7,061 nucleotides of DNA from NCBI GenBank assembly GCA_017998195.1, contig JAGODN010000127.1, positions 1 through 7,061 of the forward strand. Direction: 5' to 3'. This stretch comes from Desulfobulbus sp. (GTDB lineage Bacteria; Desulfobacterota; Desulfobulbia; Desulfobulbales; Desulfobulbaceae). The translations under genes and the position numbers were made by a program. Positions 6,474 through 7,061 of the stretch are shown here, one piece after another; position 1 is the stretch's first letter, and each line of letters starts with the position of its first letter. The notes beneath the pieces are model-generated. The model had not been told where the DNA came from, did not search any database, and worked only from the letters and a program-made list of their open reading frames with translations.

Positions 6474-7061
6474 ATGGGCGGCTATATCCTCAAACGGCTG
6501 TTGCTCATGGTGCCGACCCTGTTCGGCGTCATGCTCATCACCTTTGCCATCACCCAGTTCGTGCCCGGCGGGCCGGTGGAACGGCTGGTGGCCCAGTTGA
6601 GCGGCTACGGCGCGGGCGGCGACACCACCAGCGGCGGCCTCTACCAGGGCAACAAGGGGCTGGATCAGGAGCGGGTCGAGCAGCTGAAGAAGCTTTACGG
6701 CTTCGACCGGCCGCCGCTCACCCGCTTCCTCACCATGATGCGCCAGTACCTGGTGTTCGATTTCGGCCACTCCTACTACCACCACAGGAGCGTCAGCGAA
6801 CTGGTGGTTTCCAAGCTGCCGGTGTCCATGTCGCTGGGGTTGTGGACCTTTGTCATCGTCTACTCGGTGTGCATCCCGCTGGGCATCGCCAAGGCGGTGC
6901 GCGACGGCTCGGCCTTCGACGTGGCCACCAGCACCGTCATCCTGGTGGGGTACGCCATCCCCGGCTTCGTGCTCGGCATCGTGCTCATTGTCCTGTTCGG
7001 CGGCGGCAGCTTCTTTAACCTGTTCCCGCTGCGCGGCCTGGTCTCGGACAACTGGCACCAG
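6474..7061 (+). CDS. yejB: Peptide ABC transporter permease YejB, 3' partial
   Basis: The first 196 residues are visible; the gene runs off the window end (E. coli YejB has about 364). MGGYILKRLLLMVPTLFGV starts the first membrane helix (about 9-30) and is followed by FVPGGPVERL. A periplasmic stretch contains GLYQGNKGLD and LYGFDRP. Next come VFDFGHS, the SLGLWTFVIVYSVCIPLGI helix (about 119-140) and a further helix at about 152-176. The visible end, FFNLFPLRGLVS, is characteristic of YejB and separates it from DppB/OppB-type permeases. YejB pairs with YejE in the inner membrane and is powered by YejF; with the binding protein YejA it imports peptides such as microcin C-type compounds. ATG 6474 aligns with the family start, although the ribosome site is weak. 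yejA is not directly upstream here, unlike in E. coli; yejE and yejF would be expected downstream of the window. Confidence 0.95.
   Translation, partial: MGGYILKRLLLMVPTLFGVMLITFAITQFVPGGPVERLVAQLSGYGAGGDTTSGGLYQGNKGLDQERVEQLKKLYGFDRPPLTRFLTMMRQYLVFDFGHSYYHHRSVSELVVSKLPVSMSLGLWTFVIVYSVCIPLGIAKAVRDGSAFDVATSTVILVGYAIPGFVLGIVLIVLFGGGSFFNLFPLRGLVSDNWHQ

Noticed and set aside
6408..7058. 216-codon antisense frame opposite yejB
   Set aside because: It mirrors the yejB reading frame, which is clearly real.

Overview
The window is GC-rich, and every supported gene lies on the + strand, tightly packed. The proteins point to a Gram-negative bacterium: a periplasmic-type signal peptide, a Yej inner-membrane peptide importer and a proteobacterial-type AvtA. 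The order CHAD protein, orphan ParA, SixA-like phosphatase and small Cys protein, together with the base composition, suggests Desulfobacterota (Desulfobulbus/Geobacter-like). That placement is an inference from memory of the families, not a search.

Layout. Positions 3-2490 hold a four-gene unit in which each gene overlaps the next. It begins with the C-terminal part of a CHAD-domain protein, probably CYTH-CHAD, cut by the window start. An orphan ParA-type ATPase, a SixA-like histidine phosphatase and a 59-residue cysteine-containing protein follow. After a 143-bp gap (2491-2633), the only substantial gap in the window, comes avtA (valine-pyruvate transaminase). Nine bp later a 645-residue exported MORN-repeat protein begins; it has two repeat arrays joined by a Pro/Ala/Glu linker. 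A DUF4177-type protein with a disordered acidic tail follows, and then yejB, a peptide ABC transporter permease cut by the window end.

How the genes may work together. CHAD domains are known to bind polyphosphate and to associate with polyphosphate granules, while orphan ParA ATPases commonly position large cargos on the nucleoid. The overlapping CHAD-ParA-phosphatase genes therefore invite the hypothesis of a polyphosphate-granule positioning or turnover module, which is the most interesting idea in the window. The second group (avtA, MORN, DUF4177, yejB) shows no obvious shared pathway and may be an operon only by proximity. I see no RNA genes, CRISPR arrays, insertion sequences or convincing intrinsic terminators.
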